A DNA stretch of 64,000 nucleotides from Photobacterium jeanii (GCF_001650345.1 NZ_LVHF01000015.1:137524-201523), one strand, 5' to 3'. Shown: positions 1-9,786, counted from the stretch's first letter. Numbers and translations are program-made. Notes: generated by a model not told the origin, from the sequence alone.

Positions 1-851
1 TGCTCGTTCATCATGCGAGCATCTTGCTCTTCGCTGCCGCTCGGGAAAGGATCCAGAGCGGGCAAAATATGCATGTCGAATTTGCCCGTTTCGTTGTTGT
101 AAGTAGAAAACAGCGGCACAATTTTCGCGCGGCTTAACTTAGATAACTTACCTAAGCCAGAAATGGTGGCTTTGGTGGTAGCAAAGAAATCAACAAACAC
201 ACTGTGGTTTGGTCCGAGATCTTCATCGGGTAAGTAGTAACCCAAGTAACCATCACGAATCGATTTGATAAACGGCTTGATGCCTACGCTACGTTCATAG
301 ATTTTGCCGCCATACTGCAGACGCTGACGGTTCATTAGCCAGTCGGCAACAGGGTTCGATTGCTTCTTTGCCATCGATGAAATCGGCAAGCCACGGGATG
401 CTAAGAGCACGGCAGGAATATCGACAGCCCAAGTGTGCGGCACCAATAGGATCACGCTTTCACCCGCATCGGTATGCTTGGTGAGGTTATCCATATTGTG
501 GATCACTGAGTTGTTTTCCATCCACTGACGTGAGCGCGTGGTAAGGCCGGCCAGTCCCATCAAGTAGCTGCCTGCAGTGATAAAAGTATCTAGCAGGATT
601 TGTTCACGCTCTTGGTGGCTTTTTTCAGGAAAACAGAGCAACAGGTTGATGCGGGCACGATGGGTCGCGCCCCCTTTGATCTTAAGTGCCAGCTTGGCAA
701 ACGGGATCGCTATCGCACGGCGGACACCGTGCGGTAGAAGCGAAAGTAACGCGCCGACTATGACTGCCAACCATGTGCCCCAATACTTAGGGTGAAGAAA
801 CGACCATTCGAATTGCGGTCGATGCGCTTTATTGTCGTTATGATCGATCAT
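1..851 (-). CDS. lpxM: Lipid A biosynthesis acyltransferase LpxM (MsbB), 3' end outside window
   Basis: This is the late inner-membrane acyltransferase that adds the secondary acyl chain (myristoyl in E. coli) to lipid A. The 283 visible codons run from MIDHNDNKAHRPQFEWSFLH to the window edge. The acyltransferase H-x4-D motif is visible as HTWAVD near residue 142, followed by conserved GYYLPDEDLGPNHSVFVDFF. The close match to E. coli MsbB from YGGKIYERSVGIKPFI through this block favours LpxM over LpxL. A single hydrophobic N-terminal segment lies near residues 27-40. The start lies 13 bp after the hldD stop on the same strand, so the two probably form an LPS operon. The C-terminus is not visible, so completeness cannot be judged. 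Confidence 0.88.
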   Translation of the reverse strand, partial: MIDHNDNKAHRPQFEWSFLHPKYWGTWLAVIVGALLSLLPHGVRRAIAIPFAKLALKIKGGATHRARINLLLCFPEKSHQEREQILLDTFITAGSYLMGLAGLTTRSRQWMENNSVIHNMDNLTKHTDAGESVILLVPHTWAVDIPAVLLASRGLPISSMAKKQSNPVADWLMNRQRLQYGGKIYERSVGIKPFIKSIRDGYLGYYLPDEDLGPNHSVFVDFFATTKATISGLGKLSKLSRAKIVPLFSTYNNETGKFDMHILPALDPFPSGSEEQDARMMNE

Positions 852-864
852 AGTCTGCACACAA

Positions 865-1809
865 TTACTTATTAATGATCGCCATGTACTCAGCTACGCC
901 TTCGGCAACTGATTTGAACGGTTCGTTGTAACCCGCGGCACGTACCTTGGTTAGGTCTGCTTGGGTGTAAGTTTGGTAGCGGCCTTTTAGGTGCTCTGGG
1001 AAAGGTACGGTTTCAACGCCGCCTTTACCGTGGTGTTTGATCACCGCATCGGCTACCGCTTGGAAAGATTCAGCATTACCGGTACCACAGTTGAAAATGC
1101 CAGAAACGCCATTTTCTAAGAACCATAGGTTCATTTTGGCAACGTCACCCACGTACACGAAATCACGTTTGAAGGTTTCAGAGCCAGCAAATAGCTTCGC
1201 GTTTTCACCTTTGTTGATTTGGCTATTTAGGTGGAAAGCAACGGATGCCATGCTACCTTTGTGTTGCTCACGTGGGCCGTAGACGTTGAAGTAACGGAAG
1301 CCTGTGATTTGCGATAGTTTCTCGCCGTGCTCTTCAGCATCTTGCCATACGCGACGTACGTAGTTGTCGAACTGTTGCTTCGAGTAACCGTAAACGTTCA
1401 GGGCACCTTCGTAAGCTTTTTCTTCGATGAAATCGCGGTCACGACCACCGTAAGTGGCTGCTGAAGACGCGTATAGGAATGGAATTTGACGCTCTAAACA
1501 GTAGTGAAGTAGCTCTTTTGAGTACTCGTAGTTGTTTAGCATCATGTATTTGCCGTCCCACTCGGTCGTCGCTGAACACGCACCTTCGTGGAAAATTGCG
1601 TCGATAGGACCAAACTCATCGCCCGCCATGATTTGGGTGATGAAGTCTTCTTTATCCATGTAATCAGCGATATCAAGATCAACCAAGTTGGCGAATTTAG
1701 TGCCATCTTTTAGGTTATCAACAACTAAAATGTCGTTACGACCTTGTTCATTCAGTAGTTTTACAATGTTGCTGCCGATCATGCCGGCGCCGCCAGTTAC
1801 AATAATCAT
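865..1809 (-). CDS. hldD: ADP-L-glycero-D-manno-heptose 6-epimerase
   Basis: HldD (RfaD) converts ADP-D-glycero-D-manno-heptose to the L,D form used for the LPS inner core, using NADP in the cytoplasm. At 314 aa it is full length for the family. The N-terminal Rossmann fingerprint GGAGMIGSN is at residues 6-14, and the short-chain dehydrogenase catalytic pair YGYSK is near residue 140, with a preceding SSAATYGG serine region. The gene is transcribed away from the TetR gene and leads directly into lpxM. The product of one gene builds the core and the other modifies lipid A, which fits a shared operon. Identification is secure by overall similarity to E. coli RfaD. Confidence 0.95.
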   Translation of the reverse strand: MIIVTGGAGMIGSNIVKLLNEQGRNDILVVDNLKDGTKFANLVDLDIADYMDKEDFITQIMAGDEFGPIDAIFHEGACSATTEWDGKYMMLNNYEYSKELLHYCLERQIPFLYASSAATYGGRDRDFIEEKAYEGALNVYGYSKQQFDNYVRRVWQDAEEHGEKLSQITGFRYFNVYGPREQHKGSMASVAFHLNSQINKGENAKLFAGSETFKRDFVYVGDVAKMNLWFLENGVSGIFNCGTGNAESFQAVADAVIKHHGKGGVETVPFPEHLKGRYQTYTQADLTKVRAAGYNEPFKSVAEGVAEYMAIINK

Positions 1810-1927
1810 GGTAAATCCTAATGCTAAAACGTTGATTCTACGGCCGCAATTGAGCCACCGTACAAGAATTCTTCTTATCTTATGATAACATCAACTGAGA
1901 GCCAGAGTGCGAAGGAAGCAAATCATA

Positions 1928-2575
1928 ATGAAGACCCGAGATCGAATCATCATGGCTGCGCTTGAGTTATTCAATGAGCGCGGCGAACCCAATGTCACGA
2001 CCAATCATATAGCGGCACATCTGGGGATCAGCCCTGGCAATCTCTATTATCATTTTCGTAATAAAGAAGAGATTATACACAGTATTTTTGATGAATACGC
2101 CAGTGATTTACGGATCCGCTTTCAACCGCAGGCTGAATTTGATGCGACAGCAGAAAGCTTGCTGCAGTATCTGGATGCGGTGTTTATCTTGATGTGGCGC
2201 TACCGTTTTTTCTACGCCAATTTGCCCGACATTCTACGTCGAGATGAAAACTTGCAAACCAAATATCTAGAAGCACAAGAAAACTTGCATCAAAACATGA
2301 TGGTATTAATGCAAAGTTTCCGAGATAGCGGTTTGTTAGATTTGGAAGAAAAAGAAATACTCAGCTTGACCAACACCTTGAAATTGGTGGCATCGAGCTG
2401 GATCTGTTACCAAACCACTCAAGCGCCAGGGGCTAAAGTGACCAAAGCTGTGGTGTACCAAGGTGTACTGCAAATGCTGAGTATTGTTCGCCCGTTGACG
2501 ACCGAAAAAGGACGCGAGCGTGTTAGCCAATTGGAAGCGCACTATTGTGCCCAAGTGCAGCAAGATACGGCTTAG
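1928..2575 (+). CDS. TetR-family transcriptional regulator
   Basis: The 215-aa protein has an N-terminal TetR helix-turn-helix (about residues 5-50; VTTNHIAAHLGISPGNLYYHF), followed by a helical ligand or dimer domain. I chose the ATG at 1928 over an in-frame GTG at 1907 because GAAGGAAG lies 9 bp before 1928 and the TetR domain begins right there. It is not SlmA, whose N-terminus differs. It is divergent from hldD across about 120 bp, which include the palindrome AAGAATTCTT (1864-1873) and the repeat TTATC-TTAT-GATAA; either could be an autoregulatory operator. The ligand and targets are unknown. A role in LPS control is only a neighbourhood guess. Confidence 0.8.
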   Translation: MKTRDRIIMAALELFNERGEPNVTTNHIAAHLGISPGNLYYHFRNKEEIIHSIFDEYASDLRIRFQPQAEFDATAESLLQYLDAVFILMWRYRFFYANLPDILRRDENLQTKYLEAQENLHQNMMVLMQSFRDSGLLDLEEKEILSLTNTLKLVASSWICYQTTQAPGAKVTKAVVYQGVLQMLSIVRPLTTEKGRERVSQLEAHYCAQVQQDTA

Positions 2576-2620
2576 TGAATGCGAAGCTTCTGAGGTGAAA
2601 CATATTGTGTCGTTGTCGCG

Positions 2621-3331
2621 CTAAAACAGTGTTGATAGCGGCACGAGTTCAATGTCTTGTTCGAGCAGAGGTAATTGCTTGGCAAGGGTCGTTAAGGTCA
2701 CAGGGTAGGGATGACCGATGGCAATCGCATACCCTTGGCGTTGGGCGCGTTTGACTGCGGCTTTGAGTTGGCGAGCAACAAAGGCTTCGCTGGCGACATG
2801 ATCGAGAAACACATGGCGGCGTAATGTTGGTAACCCCATGGCGAGGCTGCGCTGCTCTGCCACACTGGCGGCACTGGTTCGGCTATCTAAGAATCCCACC
2901 CCATAGTCATTTAATACTGTCATGACCCAATCCATGTGTTGGCGATTTTGAGTGAGGGCGCTGCCCATATGATTATTGATGGCGACCACATACGGAATGC
3001 GCAGTAAGGCATGGCGCAGGGTTTGTTGCGTTTGTTGTTGCGACATCGCGAAGGTCAAAGTCAGTGGTTCGAGTGGCGCGTGGCCTTGTGGTTGCATGGG
3101 CATGTGCAAGAGCACGTCGCGCTGTTCTCGATGTGCTTGTTCTGCGGTGGTGATATCAAATGGGGTATTAGGTAGAATTGAGACACTGACCGCATGGGGC
3201 AATTGACTCAATGCCTCTGGCATTGCGTGGTGACCCAAATCGTCGATCACAATCGCCAGCTTGGCCGCCTGCACGGGTATGCCTGCGGTAAGCAGAGTGA
3301 GTATGAGGGTTAAAGCTGCCATCCTTTGCAT
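2621..3331 (-). CDS. yibQ: Divergent polysaccharide deacetylase family protein (YibQ-like)
   Basis: A 236-aa exported protein with a signal peptide (residues 1 to about 22, ending near VQA), followed by a divergent polysaccharide deacetylase fold. Visible family blocks are KLAIVIDDLG, VSVSILPNTPF, LLHMPMQP, INNHMGS and GVGFLDSRTS. The Asp-Asp and His positions resemble the metal-binding site of NodB-type deacetylases, but no activity is established for this branch. It starts 23 bp after the envC stop and is last in gpmM-envC-yibQ, the same order as in E. coli. A role in cell-wall processing alongside EnvC is inferred from context. Confidence 0.88.
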   Translation of the reverse strand: MQRMAALTLILTLLTAGIPVQAAKLAIVIDDLGHHAMPEALSQLPHAVSVSILPNTPFDITTAEQAHREQRDVLLHMPMQPQGHAPLEPLTLTFAMSQQQTQQTLRHALLRIPYVVAINNHMGSALTQNRQHMDWVMTVLNDYGVGFLDSRTSAASVAEQRSLAMGLPTLRRHVFLDHVASEAFVARQLKAAVKRAQRQGYAIAIGHPYPVTLTTLAKQLPLLEQDIELVPLSTLF

Positions 3332-3354
3332 GCTTGCTGACCTTTATGAAACCG

Positions 3355-4515
3355 TTATTTTTTCAGCCAAGTGCGAGGGTTTGTTGGCGTGCCTTTGCGT
3401 CGGATTTCAAAGTACAGCCCAGAGCGGCTCTGACCGCCACTGTCCCCAACCAGCGCGATAGCTTCGTTAGCTTGCACTGTATCACCGACTTTCTTGAGCA
3501 ATGTTTGGTTATAGCCATAGAAGGTCATGTCACCTTTACCGTGGTCGATTGCCAGCATGAGACCATAGCCGCGTAGCCAGTCGGCAAAAATCACTTTACC
3601 TGGGTATACCGCGTTGACTTTGCTGCCGCTATCTTTAGCGATCACCATGCCTTTCCAACGTAATTCACCACGCTGTTTGGTGCCATAATTGTGCAGTACG
3701 CTTCCTTTCACTGGCCAAGGTAGGCGGCCTCGTTGTTTCGCTAAGCCATCCATTGGGGCTTGGCGAGCGGCGCGTTCTGCTTCTAATTTAGCGCGGGCAA
3801 TTTCTTTGAGTAAGCGACGTTCATTCACTTTTAACTCATTGATGTAGCCACGATCGGTGGAGATTTGGCTTTTTATGCCTGCAAGGGTTTGCTTACGGCG
3901 CTTTTGATCGCGGCTGCGTTTTTGGTTTTCCTCTTTGAGCTCATCGACGAGATCTTGTTGGCGCTGACGTTGCTGAGCCAGTTCGTGTTTTTTTAGTTGC
4001 AGTTCGGTGTCGATAGCGGCAAGGGCGGTTAATGCTTTGATGCGGGCTTCACTGATGCGTTCGGCGTATACGGTAAAACGGTCGAGAGTGTGACTGTCTT
4101 CGCCACTGAGCAAATTCGCCAGCTGGCTGTCTTGTCCTTGGCGGTATTGGGTATTGAGTAGTTCACGCAGCATTTCTTGTTGGCCTAAGCGCTGTTGCTG
4201 CAGTGTTTGTTGTTCTTGGCTGAGTTTAGCTATTGAGCGGGTTAATGCCTGACGTTGATTTTCAGCCTGATGGATCTTTTTAGTCGCATTGGCAATCGAG
4301 ACCTCGTGCTGTTTCAGCTCGTTTTGCAGCGCGGCGTAGCGTTTTTGCTTGTCTTGCAGTTGCCCTTGTTGGCGCGACAGTTCTTGTTTAACCCCGTCGA
4401 GTTGCTGGTTATCTGAAGCGTATCCGACAGGGCTAATTGACAGACATAACAAAGCGCCAGTGCATAAAGCACTGGCGCGGAAGGTCTTTGTGAGGTGTTT
4501 GATCATATCCCGCAT
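3355..4515 (-). CDS. envC: Murein hydrolase activator EnvC
   Basis: EnvC is a periplasmic activator of the amidases AmiA and AmiB at the division septum. The 386-aa product has an N-terminal signal sequence (about residues 12-35), a long coiled-coil region rich in Gln, Lys, Glu and Arg (about 36-260), and a C-terminal LytM/peptidase M23 fold (about 275-386; GSVLHNYGTKQRGELRWKG to GDSGGQSRSGLYFEIRRKG). In EnvC proteins the LytM domain is degenerate and non-catalytic. An alternative start lies 9 bp downstream (MIKHLTKTF); both have weak ribosome sites. Only 8 bp separate it from the gpmM stop, so it is probably cotranscribed with gpmM. Confidence 0.92.
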   Translation of the reverse strand: MRDMIKHLTKTFRASALCTGALLCLSISPVGYASDNQQLDGVKQELSRQQGQLQDKQKRYAALQNELKQHEVSIANATKKIHQAENQRQALTRSIAKLSQEQQTLQQQRLGQQEMLRELLNTQYRQGQDSQLANLLSGEDSHTLDRFTVYAERISEARIKALTALAAIDTELQLKKHELAQQRQRQQDLVDELKEENQKRSRDQKRRKQTLAGIKSQISTDRGYINELKVNERRLLKEIARAKLEAERAARQAPMDGLAKQRGRLPWPVKGSVLHNYGTKQRGELRWKGMVIAKDSGSKVNAVYPGKVIFADWLRGYGLMLAIDHGKGDMTFYGYNQTLLKKVGDTVQANEAIALVGDSGGQSRSGLYFEIRRKGTPTNPRTWLKK

Positions 4516-4523
4516 GGGATTGA

Positions 4524-6062
4524 TTATTTCAGATCAAACAGCACCTGACCAGTCATCTCTGCAGGGATTTCGATATCTGATAGCGCCAGCATGGTTGGTG
4601 CTAGGTCAGATAGCTTACCGCCTTCTTTCAGAGTCACGGCTTTATCACCTACGTAGATCAGTGGTACTGGTAGGTTTGTGTGTGCTGTGTGAACACCACC
4701 TGTTTCAGGGTTGATCATCATCTCAGCGTTACCGTGGTCGGCAGTGATCAGTAGCTGACCGTCCATTTCGCGGATAGCTTCAACCACTTGACCAATACAG
4801 CTGTCCAGTGCTTCACATGCTTGAACTGCAGCATCGTAAACACCAGTGTGACCAACCATGTCACCGTTAGGGTAGTTACAGATGATAGTATCGAATTCAC
4901 CAGACTTGATTGCCGCAACCAGTTTTTCAGTTAGCTCAGGTGAGCTCATTTCTGGTTGTAGGTCGTAAGTTGCTACTTTTGGTGAAGCAACCAGTGAACG
5001 AACTTCACCGTCAAATTCGTCTTCAACACCGCCGTTAAAGAAGAAAGTAACGTGTGCGTATTTCTCTGTTTCAGAGATACGTAGCTGTTTCTTACCTTTC
5101 TTCGCTAACCACTCACCTAGGGTGTTTTCTAGGCTTGCTGGTGGGAATGCTGCTGCAAGGTTAATGTCTGCCGCGTATTGGGTAAGCATCACAAATTCAA
5201 CAGCAGGGAAGCTAGCGCGTTCAAAGCCTGCGAAATCTGTTACGAAAGTACGCGTGATTTGACGCGCACGGTCAGCACGGTAGTTCATGAAGATCACCGC
5301 ATCGCCATCTTCCATCGCAGCCACGTCTTGACCTTCAGCACGGATTGCCGTTGCTTTAACGAATTCATCGTTCTCGTCACGCGCGTAAGCAGCTTCAAGA
5401 CCAGCAACCGCGGTTTCTGCTTGGAATTCAGCTTTTGCTTCAGTTAGTAGGTTGTATGCAACTTCAACACGATCCCAGTTGTTATCGCGGTCCATTGCGT
5501 AGTAACGGCCAACTAGTGAAGCGGTGCGACCTTTGCCTAGTTCAGCAAATAGGGCATCGAAACGCTCAAGCGATGCTTGTGCGCTACGTGGTGGTGTGTC
5601 ACGTCCGTCTAGGAAGCAGTGTAGGTAGATTTTTTCTGCACCACGTTTTGCTGCCATCTCGATAGCTGCAGCAATGTGGTCTTCATGGCTGTGAACACCG
5701 CCTGGTGACATCAGACCCATGATGTGAACAGCTTTACCTGCTTGGATTGCTTTGTCCATCGCGTTTGCCAGTGCTTCGTTCTCGAAGAAGTCACCGTCAG
5801 CGATTGATTTAGTGATGCGAGTGAGGTCTTGGTAAACCACGCGGCCTGCACCAATGTTGGTGTGACCTACTTCTGAGTTACCCATTTGACCGTCAGGTAA
5901 ACCAACATCCATACCCGATGCTGAAATTAGCGTGTTTGCTTCGTTAGCAATCAGGCTATCCATTATCGGTGTTTTTGCATTCGCGATCGCATTGTTTTGT
6001 GCGTCTTCGCGGTAACCCCAACCATCTAAAATCACTAGAGCCAAAGGCTTCTTAGCAGACAT
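4524..6062 (-). CDS. gpmM: 2,3-bisphosphoglycerate-independent phosphoglycerate mutase
   Basis: This Mn-dependent glycolytic enzyme interconverts 3- and 2-phosphoglycerate. The 512-aa length matches the iPGM family. The nucleophilic serine lies in [17 protein letters not shown] (Ser near 62), with metal-site blocks at VILDGWG (N-terminus), [32 protein letters not shown] and TADHGNAE. It is first in gpmM-envC-yibQ. The codon choice looks optimised (frequent GGT, CGT and AAC-type codons), consistent with high expression. The upstream region carries short ACTGTA/TACAGT repeats that could bind a regulator (annotated separately). Confidence 0.96.
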   Translation of the reverse strand: MSAKKPLALVILDGWGYREDAQNNAIANAKTPIMDSLIANEANTLISASGMDVGLPDGQMGNSEVGHTNIGAGRVVYQDLTRITKSIADGDFFENEALANAMDKAIQAGKAVHIMGLMSPGGVHSHEDHIAAAIEMAAKRGAEKIYLHCFLDGRDTPPRSAQASLERFDALFAELGKGRTASLVGRYYAMDRDNNWDRVEVAYNLLTEAKAEFQAETAVAGLEAAYARDENDEFVKATAIRAEGQDVAAMEDGDAVIFMNYRADRARQITRTFVTDFAGFERASFPAVEFVMLTQYAADINLAAAFPPASLENTLGEWLAKKGKKQLRISETEKYAHVTFFFNGGVEDEFDGEVRSLVASPKVATYDLQPEMSSPELTEKLVAAIKSGEFDTIICNYPNGDMVGHTGVYDAAVQACEALDSCIGQVVEAIREMDGQLLITADHGNAEMMINPETGGVHTAHTNLPVPLIYVGDKAVTLKEGGKLSDLAPTMLALSDIEIPAEMTGQVLFDLK

Positions 6063-6633
6063 AAGCTGTCCTCTTGTATGTCATAAGTTGAAAATGAAAA
6101 ACCAATCACCTTAACGCTTTGCAATTAGGCAAAGAAGCTAAAGTCATCAGTCTGACATGACTGTAATTTTACTACAGTTTAAACCGAAAACTGTAGGGTG
6201 AGATCAAACTATGCTGTAACTAAATTGTTAGCTTTTCCGTAAAATATATTCATTTCTTGGCTAGAAGGTAAGCCTTTTGCCTTAGAATTTCCCGAATTTT
6301 TTGTAAAGAATGCTTCACGTGCTTCAAAGGTATAACATTTCTTTGTTGGTCATGAATATGCTTTTGCTGAATGTGAATGCGGGTTTGATTCGTTCGAGTG
6401 AACATATTGGCGGGTGTTGGCGCCTCGTTGCTGGCGCAAAGTAAAAATCACAGTGGTCAGGCAGTGAGTTATTACACGGATTATGGTTCGGTTACTGTAC
6501 TTGCCACCGAAGCTGGGTATACTCAGTTTCTTTGTAATGCCAATCGATAATCTCTGCCGATTATCATGTTACATTTTAAGTTGAGCTTAGCGCCAATCGT
6601 GGGCTAAGGATTAAGCGAACTAGAGCGAAGGTC
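6063..6633. other. 570-bp divergent intergenic region between gpmM and yibN
   Basis: No credible coding sequence lies here. It must carry the promoters of gpmM (leftward) and yibN (rightward). Visible structure is concentrated at 6160-6196 (inverted ACTGTA and CTACAGTTT repeats). The rest is moderately AT-rich and shows no terminator or RNA gene that I can support. Confidence 0.6.
6160..6196. promoter_or_regulatory. Inverted ACTGTA/TACAGT repeats upstream of gpmM
   Basis: ACTGTA (6160-6165), TACAGT (6173-6178) and ACTGTA (6190-6195) alternate. They form two overlapping inverted repeats, the second extended to CTACAGTTT-N7-AAACTGTAG. The 15-mer at 6162-6176, TGTAATTTTACTACA, differs from the HexR consensus TGTAATTAAATTACA at three positions. 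HexR controls central carbon genes in vibrios, so a HexR-type operator for gpmM is possible but unproven. Confidence 0.35.
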
Positions 6634-7074
6634 ATGCAGCAATACATTGAATTTTTCAGCAGCAACCCGATGTTATCCCTACTGTGGGTTGGTCTGTTTG
6701 TGGCAATCATCATGTCATACGTGAAGCAAAAAACCGCAGGCTATCAAATTGTGACACCCGCCCAAACAACAAACATGGTAAACCGTGAAAATGGTGTGGT
6801 GGTTGATATCCGCTCTCGTGACGAATACCGTCGTGGTCATATTGCGGGAGCACATCACATTTTGCCAAGCCAAATCAAAGAACAAAACTTTGCTGAGCTT
6901 GAAAACCACAAATCTGACCCAATCATTGTGGTATGTAAGACAGGTCAAACCGCACAAGACAGTGCCAATGAGCTACACAAAGCAGGCTTTGTGAACGTAA
7001 GCGTATTGAAAGATGGTTTGATTTCTTGGAACGAAGCTAACTTGCCGCTGATCCGCAGCAAGGGTAAAAAATAA
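6634..7074 (+). CDS. yibN: Membrane-anchored rhodanese-like protein YibN
   Basis: The 146-aa protein has one N-terminal membrane segment (about residues 14-30, LSLLWVGLFVAIIMSYV) followed by a cytoplasmic rhodanese domain. The active-site loop VVCKTGQTA supplies the catalytic cysteine, and the CDC25-like DIRSRDEYRRGHIAGAHHI block is intact. It precedes secB and gpsA as in E. coli, but the grxC gene that sits between yibN and secB there is absent. The sulfur acceptor is not known. Context with secB suggests a membrane or envelope association only. Confidence 0.9.
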   Translation: MQQYIEFFSSNPMLSLLWVGLFVAIIMSYVKQKTAGYQIVTPAQTTNMVNRENGVVVDIRSRDEYRRGHIAGAHHILPSQIKEQNFAELENHKSDPIIVVCKTGQTAQDSANELHKAGFVNVSVLKDGLISWNEANLPLIRSKGKK

Positions 7075-7181
7075 GCTAACGTTTTAAGGTCACGTATTCA
7101 GCCAAGGTGAGTCGGTGTTCACCTTGGCCACACTTTATTCATTCATCCTCTGATGAATACGGAAAATACAAGGATTCCAAC

Positions 7182-7652
7182 ATGGCTGAAGCAGCAAACA
7201 ACGAAGCACAACAAAACTTCCAAATTCAACGCATCTTCCTAAAAGATGTTTCTTTTGAAGCGCCTAACTCACCTGAAATGTTCCAAAAAGAGTGGAACCC
7301 AGATGTGAAACTAGACCTAGACACGCAAAGCCGTGAACTAGCTGAAGGCGTATTTGAAGTTGTTCTTCGTCTGACTGTAACAGTGAAAAACGCAGAAGAA
7401 ACAGCGTTCCTATGTGAAGTTCAGCAAGGCGGTATCTTCTCTGTTGACGGTATGGAAGCACCACAACTTGCACACTGCCTAGGCGCATTCTGCCCGAACA
7501 TCCTATTCCCATACGCGCGTGAAACTATTTCAAGCCTAGTGGTTAAAGGTACGTTCCCTCAACTGAACCTAGCGCCAGTTAACTTTGACGCGTTGTTCAT
7601 GAACTACCTACAAAACCAAGCTGAAGCGAACCCAGAAAACGCAGACGCTTAA
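7182..7652 (+). CDS. secB: Protein-export chaperone SecB
   Basis: SecB is a tetrameric cytoplasmic chaperone that holds preproteins unfolded and delivers them to SecA. The product is 156 aa, beginning [20 protein letters not shown] chose the ATG at 7182, which has AAGGA at 7170-7174, over an in-frame extension starting at 7107 that lacks family similarity. Conserved blocks include [28 protein letters not shown] and [11 protein letters not shown], and the acidic C-terminus is typical. gpsA follows after 17 bp, so the two are probably cotranscribed. Confidence 0.97.
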   Translation: MAEAANNEAQQNFQIQRIFLKDVSFEAPNSPEMFQKEWNPDVKLDLDTQSRELAEGVFEVVLRLTVTVKNAEETAFLCEVQQGGIFSVDGMEAPQLAHCLGAFCPNILFPYARETISSLVVKGTFPQLNLAPVNFDALFMNYLQNQAEANPENADA

Positions 7653-7669
7653 TCAAAGCGCGAGTCGAT

Positions 7670-8692
7670 ATGGATCAGAACGCAACTCAAAACGTCACTA
7701 TGACGGTACTCGGTGCTGGCTCGTACGGCACCGCGTTAGCCATTGCCTTAGCACGCTCCGGCGCTAAAGTAGTGCTGTGGGGTCATGAGCCTGAGCATAT
7801 TGCTCAGTTGGAAATTGACCGTGCTAATGAAGCCTTTCTACCGGGCGTCGCTTTTCCTGAGTCATTAATTTTGACCGCGGATTTAGCGCAAGCGGTAGCA
7901 GCAAGCCGTGATTTACTGGTGGTGGTACCTAGCCATGTATTTGGTGATGTCCTAACTCAAGTAAAACCGCATTTGCGCGATGATTCGCGTATTTGCTGGG
8001 CGACCAAAGGTCTAGAGCCTGAAACAGGGCGTTTGTTGAAAGATGTGGCGCACGAGGTACTCGGGGAGCAAATTCCTCTGGCTGTACTATCAGGGCCTAC
8101 ATTTGCGAAAGAGCTTGCTGCTGGGATGCCAACAGCCATTGCTGTGTCATCGCCGGATGTGAATTTTGTCCGCGAACTGCAAGAGAAAATTCACTGTAGC
8201 AAGTCGTTTCGCGTATACAGCAACACTGACTTTATCGGCATGCAGCTCGGCGGCGCGGTGAAAAACGTGATTGCCATTGGCGCGGGGATGTCGGACGGGA
8301 TTGGTTTTGGTGCCAATGCACGTACTGCATTGATCACCCGTGGCCTAGCAGAAATGTGCCGCTTGGGTGCCGCATTAGGCGCACAACCTGAAACCTTTAT
8401 GGGCATGGCTGGCTTGGGTGATTTGGTACTTACTTGTACCGATAACCAATCGCGTAACCGCCGTTTTGGCTTGGCATTAGGTCAAGGTCATAACGTCGAT
8501 GATGCGCAAGAGACCATTGGCCAAGTGGTGGAAGGTTACCGTAACACCAAAGAAGTGTGGGTACTTGCCGAGCGTCATCAGGTTGAAATGCCAATCACAG
8601 AGCAGATTTATCAGGTGTTATACCAAGGTAAAGATGCCCGTGAAGCCGCTAAAGATTTATTAGCGCGTGAAAAGAAAGACGAGCAAGTCTGA
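7670..8692 (+). CDS. gpsA: Glycerol-3-phosphate dehydrogenase [NAD(P)+]
   Basis: GpsA reduces dihydroxyacetone phosphate to sn-glycerol 3-phosphate for phospholipid synthesis. The 340-aa protein begins with the dinucleotide-binding motif [10 protein letters not shown] (residues 15-24). It also contains [15 protein letters not shown], the catalytic-lysine region [17 protein letters not shown], and [14 protein letters not shown] of the C-terminal domain. The start [13 protein letters not shown] fits E. coli GpsA; an internal ATG at 7700 is less likely. A strong terminator follows at 8731, so cysE is not obligatorily cotranscribed as it is in some relatives. Confidence 0.96.
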   Translation: MDQNATQNVTMTVLGAGSYGTALAIALARSGAKVVLWGHEPEHIAQLEIDRANEAFLPGVAFPESLILTADLAQAVAASRDLLVVVPSHVFGDVLTQVKPHLRDDSRICWATKGLEPETGRLLKDVAHEVLGEQIPLAVLSGPTFAKELAAGMPTAIAVSSPDVNFVRELQEKIHCSKSFRVYSNTDFIGMQLGGAVKNVIAIGAGMSDGIGFGANARTALITRGLAEMCRLGAALGAQPETFMGMAGLGDLVLTCTDNQSRNRRFGLALGQGHNVDDAQETIGQVVEGYRNTKEVWVLAERHQVEMPITEQIYQVLYQGKDAREAAKDLLAREKKDEQV

Positions 8693-8730
8693 TTTTCAAG
8701 GCATAACATCGCTTTAGATGCATTATTAAC

Positions 8731-8765
8731 AACGCGAGCTGATTAGCTCGCGTTGTTTTTTTTTG
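8731..8765 (+). terminator. Rho-independent terminator after gpsA
   Basis: A perfect 10-bp stem, AACGCGAGCT/AGCTCGCGTT with loop GATT, is followed by G and then nine or more T. It is 38 bp beyond the gpsA stop and should end the yibN-secB-gpsA transcript. Confidence 0.92.
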
Positions 8766-8789
8766 CCAGCAGGTTACAGTTATACCAAG

Positions 8790-8884
8790 GCTGACAAGGT
8801 CAGCGGATGGGTAGTTTGATAACTACCAAAGAATTAGGTGATTTACTGTATCCGTTATCTTGCCGTGCGCTGTGGGAGATAACG
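8790..8884 (+). promoter_or_regulatory. Three consecutive inverted repeats in the cysE upstream region
   Basis: Three hairpins lie in a row: GCTGAC-AAG-GTCAGC (8790-8804), GGTAGTT-TGAT-AACTACC (8810-8827) and CGTTATCT-N16-AGATAACG (8853-8884). They lie after the gpsA terminator and before the cysE start at 8936. Whether they are RNA structures or operators cannot be told, because no clear promoter is visible. Confidence 0.4.
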
Positions 8885-8935
8885 AATGGAATGAATGACT
8901 TTTGCATCATTACACAATTATAAATAGAGGGTCAT

Positions 8936-9757
8936 GTGAAGGAATGTAAGCAGCACAGCCTTTGGCAAGCGATCAAACAGGAAGCGCGAGAGCAGTCAGA
9001 GCAAGAACCAATGTTGGCCAGTTTTTATCACGCGACCATTATCAAGCACGATAACTTGGGCGCAGCGTTAAGCTATATTCTCGCCAATAAGCTAGCGACA
9101 CCGTCGATGCCAGCGATGGCTGTACGGGAAGTGATAGAAGAAGCTTATATGGCTGATTGTATGATCACCGAATCAGCAGCTTGTGATATTCGTGCTGTGG
9201 TTGAGCGTGACCCTGCGGTTGGTATGTACTCTGTACCACTGCTGTACTTAAAAGGCTTTCACGCGCTGCAAGGCTATCGTGTGGCTAACTGGTTGTGGAA
9301 ACAAAACCGCATTGCGCTAGCTGTGTATTTGCAAAATCAAATCTCAGTGAGCTGTCAGGTGGATGTTCATCCTGCGGCTAAGATTGGTCAGGGGATCATG
9401 TTTGACCATGCGACCGGGATCGTGATTGGTGAAACCGCTGTGGTTGAAAACGATGTTTCCATCCTGCAAGACGTTACTTTGGGGGGGACGGGTAAAGAAG
9501 GTGGCGACCGTCATCCGAAGATCCGCGAAGGGGTGATGATAGGTGCGGGTGCTAAAGTGCTGGGTAACATTGAAGTGGGCGAGGGGGCGAAAATTGGCTC
9601 CTGCTCTGTGGTGCTTAATGCCGTGCCTGCCCATACGACAGTGGCGGGTGTCCCGGCGAAAATTGTTGGTCGCCCAAGCACTGAAAAACCGGCGATGGAT
9701 ATGGATCAGCGGTTTAACGGTAATTCGCAGACCTTTACCGCAGGCGATGGGATTTAA
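8936..9757 (+). CDS. cysE: Serine O-acetyltransferase
   Basis: CysE acetylates L-serine with acetyl-CoA, the first committed step of cysteine synthesis, and is feedback-inhibited by cysteine. The 273-aa protein has the N-terminal helical SAT domain (about 1-140) and a left-handed beta-helix of hexapeptide repeats (about 145-245; DVHPAAKIGQGIMFDHATG, GGTGKEGGDRHPKI). It ends in the family-typical GDGI tail. The start is GTG at 8936; the overlapping ATG at 8934 is followed at once by a stop. AGAGGG at 8926-8931 can serve as the ribosome site. It has its own upstream region with three hairpins. Confidence 0.96.
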   Translation: MKECKQHSLWQAIKQEAREQSEQEPMLASFYHATIIKHDNLGAALSYILANKLATPSMPAMAVREVIEEAYMADCMITESAACDIRAVVERDPAVGMYSVPLLYLKGFHALQGYRVANWLWKQNRIALAVYLQNQISVSCQVDVHPAAKIGQGIMFDHATGIVIGETAVVENDVSILQDVTLGGTGKEGGDRHPKIREGVMIGAGAKVLGNIEVGEGAKIGSCSVVLNAVPAHTTVAGVPAKIVGRPSTEKPAMDMDQRFNGNSQTFTAGDGI

Positions 9758-9786
9758 CCTTCGTGCTCTAGCGCCTGACGGGAATG

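Noticed and set aside
577..795. 72-aa plus-strand ORF at the left edge
   Set aside because: It is the antisense shadow of lpxM, which is clearly coding on the minus strand.
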